A DNA stretch of 7,395 nucleotides from positions 1 through 7,395 of the forward strand of contig DAOTZS010000240.1 in NCBI GenBank assembly GCA_034434335.1, in the 5' to 3' direction. This stretch comes from DAOTZS01 sp034434335 (GTDB taxonomy: Bacteria > Chloroflexota > Anaerolineae > CG2-30-64-16). Made by a program: the position numbers and the translations under genes. Below the pieces are notes generated by a model. The model was not told the DNA's origin. It saw only the letters and a list, made by a program, of their open reading frames with translations, and did no database searches. Below, piece by piece: positions 5,321 to 7,395 of this stretch (positions within the stretch are counted from its first letter, which is position 1; each line of letters opens with the position of its first letter).

Positions 5321-5833
5321 ATGGAATACTCAGAACTGATCCGCTACCGTTACAGTGTGCGGGCCTACAAGCCCGATCCTGTGCCAGAGGACCTGTTGCA
5401 ACAGGTGCTCGAGGCAGCGCGGTTGGCGCCCACGGCCGCCAACCGGCAGGCATTTCAGATCATTGTCGTCCATACGGCCGGTCGGGAGGCTGAGCTGCGC
5501 CGCGTCTACCGGCGCGATTGGTTCATCCAGGCTCCCCTGGTGATCTGCGTTTGCGCGCTGCCCGGCCAGGCCTGGGTGCGCGGGGTGGACGGCAAGTCCT
5601 ACGCGGATGTGGATGCGGCGATCGTCATGGATCATCTGATTCTGGCAGCCGCCAACCTCGGCCTGGGCACTTGCTGGATCGCCGCCTTTGACCCCGCCGC
5701 CGCGCGCGAGGTCCTGGGCCTGCCCGCAGGGGTTGAACCTGTCGTCCTGACCCCCTTAGGCTTCCCGGCCGATCAGCCCCGGCCGAAAGAGCGCAAGCCG
5801 CTGGCAGAGCTGGTGCGCTACGAGCACTGGTAA
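5321..5833 (+). CDS. Nitroreductase family FMN-dependent oxidoreductase, 170 aa
   Basis: This is a predicted cytosolic flavoprotein using FMN and NAD(P)H to reduce nitroaromatics, quinones or a related natural substrate. Seen in the sequence: an N-terminal RYRYSVRAY segment (8-16, FMN phosphate contacts in the family), APTAANRQAF (36-45), DVDAAIVMDHLILAAANLG (97-114 region, dimer helix), LGLGTCWIAAFD (113-124), and the C-terminal LTPLGFPADQPRPKERKPL (143-161), typical of this superfamily. The length fits the short nitroreductase class. No signal peptide or extra domain is seen. It lies 63 bp after the Clp1-like gene on the same strand and could be co-transcribed. Its 3' end overlaps the convergent FAD/Fe-S gene by 16 bp. 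Substrate cannot be predicted; some members act in flavin or cofactor chemistry rather than nitro reduction. Confidence 0.92.
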   Translation: MEYSELIRYRYSVRAYKPDPVPEDLLQQVLEAARLAPTAANRQAFQIIVVHTAGREAELRRVYRRDWFIQAPLVICVCALPGQAWVRGVDGKSYADVDAAIVMDHLILAAANLGLGTCWIAAFDPAAAREVLGLPAGVEPVVLTPLGFPADQPRPKERKPLAELVRYEHW

Positions 5834-7386
5834 CCGCTCTGCATCTGGGCGGCACGCTCTACAGCTTCTATGATCTTGTAGTAGCCGGTGCAGCGGCAGA
5901 GGTTGCCCGTCAGCGCCTGTCTGATCTGGTCGGGTGAGGGGCGGGGGAGCTCGGCCAGCAGGTTGGCGGCTGCCATCAGGATGCCCGGCGTACAGTAGCC
6001 GCACTGGACCGCGCCGGCGTCAATGAAGGCTTGCTGCAGGGGGTGCAGCTTCGGGGGTTGCTCCTCCTGCTCTTCACCTGCAAAGGGAGGGGCAGGAGGA
6101 GCCAGGTTTGCCAGCCCTTCTATGGTGACCACTTCGCAGCCGTCGGCTCGTTCGGCCGGCACCAGGCAGCTCATCACGGCCATGCCGTCCAGCCACACGG
6201 TGCACGCGCCGCATTCACCCTCCGCGCAGCCCTCCTTGGTGCCGGTCAACCCTGCGTTCTCGCGCAGGGCGCGCAACAGGGTCTTGCCCTGCACGCCGCG
6301 CAAGGTGGTTGGCACGCCGTTCAGGATCACCCTGATCTCTCCCCCCACGCTCTTGTACTCCCCTGCTCCTCTGCCCTTCTGCCCTTCTGCTCCCTTGCTC
6401 TTCTGCCCCCCTGCCTTCTTGCCTCCCCACAGCAGGACCGGCTGTTCTGGCCATCCCTCCCGCTCGGTGCCGTCCCGCAACTGACGCAAAGCCCGTGCCG
6501 TCAGCACGCGCACCATGGCGCGGCGGTATTCGGCGCTGCCGCGGATATCCGAGATGGGGCGGGCTGCGGCCGCGGCCAGCTCCGCCGCGCGCTCGATGAC
6601 ATCATCGGTCAGCCGTTTGCCGCTCAGATATGTCTCTGCCTCGGCTGCACGCACGATGGTGGGTGCCACCGCGCCGAGGGCAATACGGGCACGCAGTACA
6701 CGTTGTTCTCCGGCCTTCGGTTCCGCCCTGGCGAACTCCACAATGGCCGCCACATTCACTACGCTGATCGCCTGCGCCTGGCGCAGGCCCAACTTCAGGA
6801 AGGTACCGCGCTCGGTGGGCTTGAGGCCGGGCACGGTGATCCAGATGAGCATCTCGTCGGGCCGCAGCGCGGTCTGACGCACACCCAGGAAGAACTCCTC
6901 GCAGGTCAGCACGCGGTCTCTCGTGCGGCTGACCAGGGTGAAGGTGGCATCCATGGCCCAGAGCGGCGTGATAGTGTCGTTGGCTGGGCTGGCGGTGACA
7001 CAATTGCCCGCCACGGTACCGCGATTGCGGATCTGCGGCGCGCCCACCAGCCAGCAGGCGCGGGCCAACGGGAACGCGTATGCCACCACATCCGGCGACG
7101 CCACCACCTGATTATGGGTGGCCAGCGCGCCGATGACAACTGTGCCCTCCCGTTGCACTCCGGGGAAATCGGTGCCCGGGTACCCACGCTCGGGAGGGAA
7201 GTAGCCAATGCGGTCCAGGCCGGGGAGGCGCGAGATGTCCACCAGGATCCGCTGCTGACGCACCCCGCGTTCCAACTCCAGGATCAGGTCTGTGCCGCCC
7301 GCGATCAGGCGACACTGGTCGCCATACTGGGCCAGTAAGTCCAGCGCTTCTACCAAAGTGCGCGGGGCATAGTAAGTGTCCCACAT
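5818..7386 (-). CDS. Fused FAD-binding and [2Fe-2S] subunits of a molybdenum hydroxylase (XDH/CODH family), 522 aa
   Basis: This would carry electrons from a molybdopterin catalytic subunit through two [2Fe-2S] clusters to FAD. Residues ~3-185 form the FAD domain (IAGGTDLI at 28-35; GAPQIRNRGTVAGN at 115-128) and ~192-302 its C-terminal domain. Residues 321-347 are a Gly/Lys/Gln linker encoded by short repeats. Residues ~350-425 are a plant-type ferredoxin domain with Cys387, 392, 395 and 407. Residues 447-517 are the second Fe-S domain with Cys462, 465, 497 and 499. All eight cluster cysteines are present. An extra Pro/Glu-rich stretch (428-446) separates the two Fe-S domains. In bacterial XdhA the Fe-S part comes first; here the order is FAD then Fe-S, as in adjacent separate medium and small subunit genes. 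A GTG at 6348 with GGGGAG nine bases upstream could start a separate ~176-aa Fe-S protein. The ATG at 7386 is 9 bp from the window edge. The catalytic subunit is not seen and may lie beyond it. Confidence 0.92.
   Translation of the reverse strand: MWDTYYAPRTLVEALDLLAQYGDQCRLIAGGTDLILELERGVRQQRILVDISRLPGLDRIGYFPPERGYPGTDFPGVQREGTVVIGALATHNQVVASPDVVAYAFPLARACWLVGAPQIRNRGTVAGNCVTASPANDTITPLWAMDATFTLVSRTRDRVLTCEEFFLGVRQTALRPDEMLIWITVPGLKPTERGTFLKLGLRQAQAISVVNVAAIVEFARAEPKAGEQRVLRARIALGAVAPTIVRAAEAETYLSGKRLTDDVIERAAELAAAAARPISDIRGSAEYRRAMVRVLTARALRQLRDGTEREGWPEQPVLLWGGKKAGGQKSKGAEGQKGRGAGEYKSVGGEIRVILNGVPTTLRGVQGKTLLRALRENAGLTGTKEGCAEGECGACTVWLDGMAVMSCLVPAERADGCEVVTIEGLANLAPPAPPFAGEEQEEQPPKLHPLQQAFIDAGAVQCGYCTPGILMAAANLLAELPRPSPDQIRQALTGNLCRCTGYYKIIEAVERAAQMQSGYQCS
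6346..6426 (-). repeat. Degenerate short-period polypurine repeat encoding the interdomain linker
   Basis: The plus strand is a pyrimidine-rich tract built from 8-10 nt units resembling TCTGCCCT. Two are exact tandem copies (6370-6377 and 6378-6385), followed by diverged copies (TCTGCTCCCT, TCTGCCCCCC). Read on the minus strand in frame it encodes residues 321-347, rich in Gly, Lys, Gln and Ser, with no stop codon. Confidence 0.75.
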
Positions 7387-7395
7387 AGCTACGAT

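Noticed and set aside
6031..7338. 435-codon open frame on the plus strand
   Set aside because: It is antisense to the FAD/Fe-S gene, in which all cofactor motifs and eight cluster cysteines are present.

Overview
This is a GC-rich bacterial chromosome segment with six intact protein genes, one insertion sequence (IS), fragments of an ORF that the IS appears to have split, and a roughly 0.8 kb gene-poor stretch holding a palindromic repeat element. The protein styles and the boilerplate-like GC-rich palindromes and pyrimidine-tract repeats suggest a Chloroflexota-type bacterium (Anaerolineae or relatives). That placement is an inference from general resemblance; no marker gene is present.

Layout, left to right. 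Positions 1-123 (minus strand) are the downstream part of a split ORF running off the left edge. Positions 124-1589 are an IS with 13-bp perfect terminal inverted repeats, one minus-strand DDE-type transposase and an internal terminator hairpin. Removing the IS joins the two flanks in frame. Positions 1649-3538 (minus strand) are a two-gene unit: a DUF1028/peptidoglycan-binding-like protein followed 75 bp downstream by a nucleoside hydrolase. Positions 3539-4363 have no convincing gene. They contain a ~290-bp element (3765-4053) bounded by 41-nt inverted repeats that are themselves palindromic and enclose two GC-rich hairpin units, followed by a cluster of smaller hairpins. Positions 4364-5833 (plus strand) are a Clp1/Grc3-type P-loop polynucleotide kinase homologue and a small FMN nitroreductase. 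Positions 5818-7386 (minus strand) are a FAD-domain plus [2Fe-2S]-domain fusion of the xanthine dehydrogenase/CO dehydrogenase (molybdenum hydroxylase) family, overlapping the nitroreductase tail to tail by 16 bp.

How the genes may work together. The nucleoside hydrolase would release free bases from nucleosides. A molybdenum hydroxylase built on the FAD/Fe-S protein could oxidise purines or other heterocycles or aldehydes, but its molybdopterin subunit is not in this window, so the substrate is unknown. The Clp1-like kinase suggests 5'-hydroxyl RNA or DNA end phosphorylation. I see no CRISPR array, tRNA, rRNA or recognisable defence system. The most noteworthy points are the FAD/Fe-S fusion joined by a low-complexity repeat linker with an internal start site, the compound palindromic element, the transposase with Asp where the family signature expects Glu, and the bacterial Clp1-type kinase.
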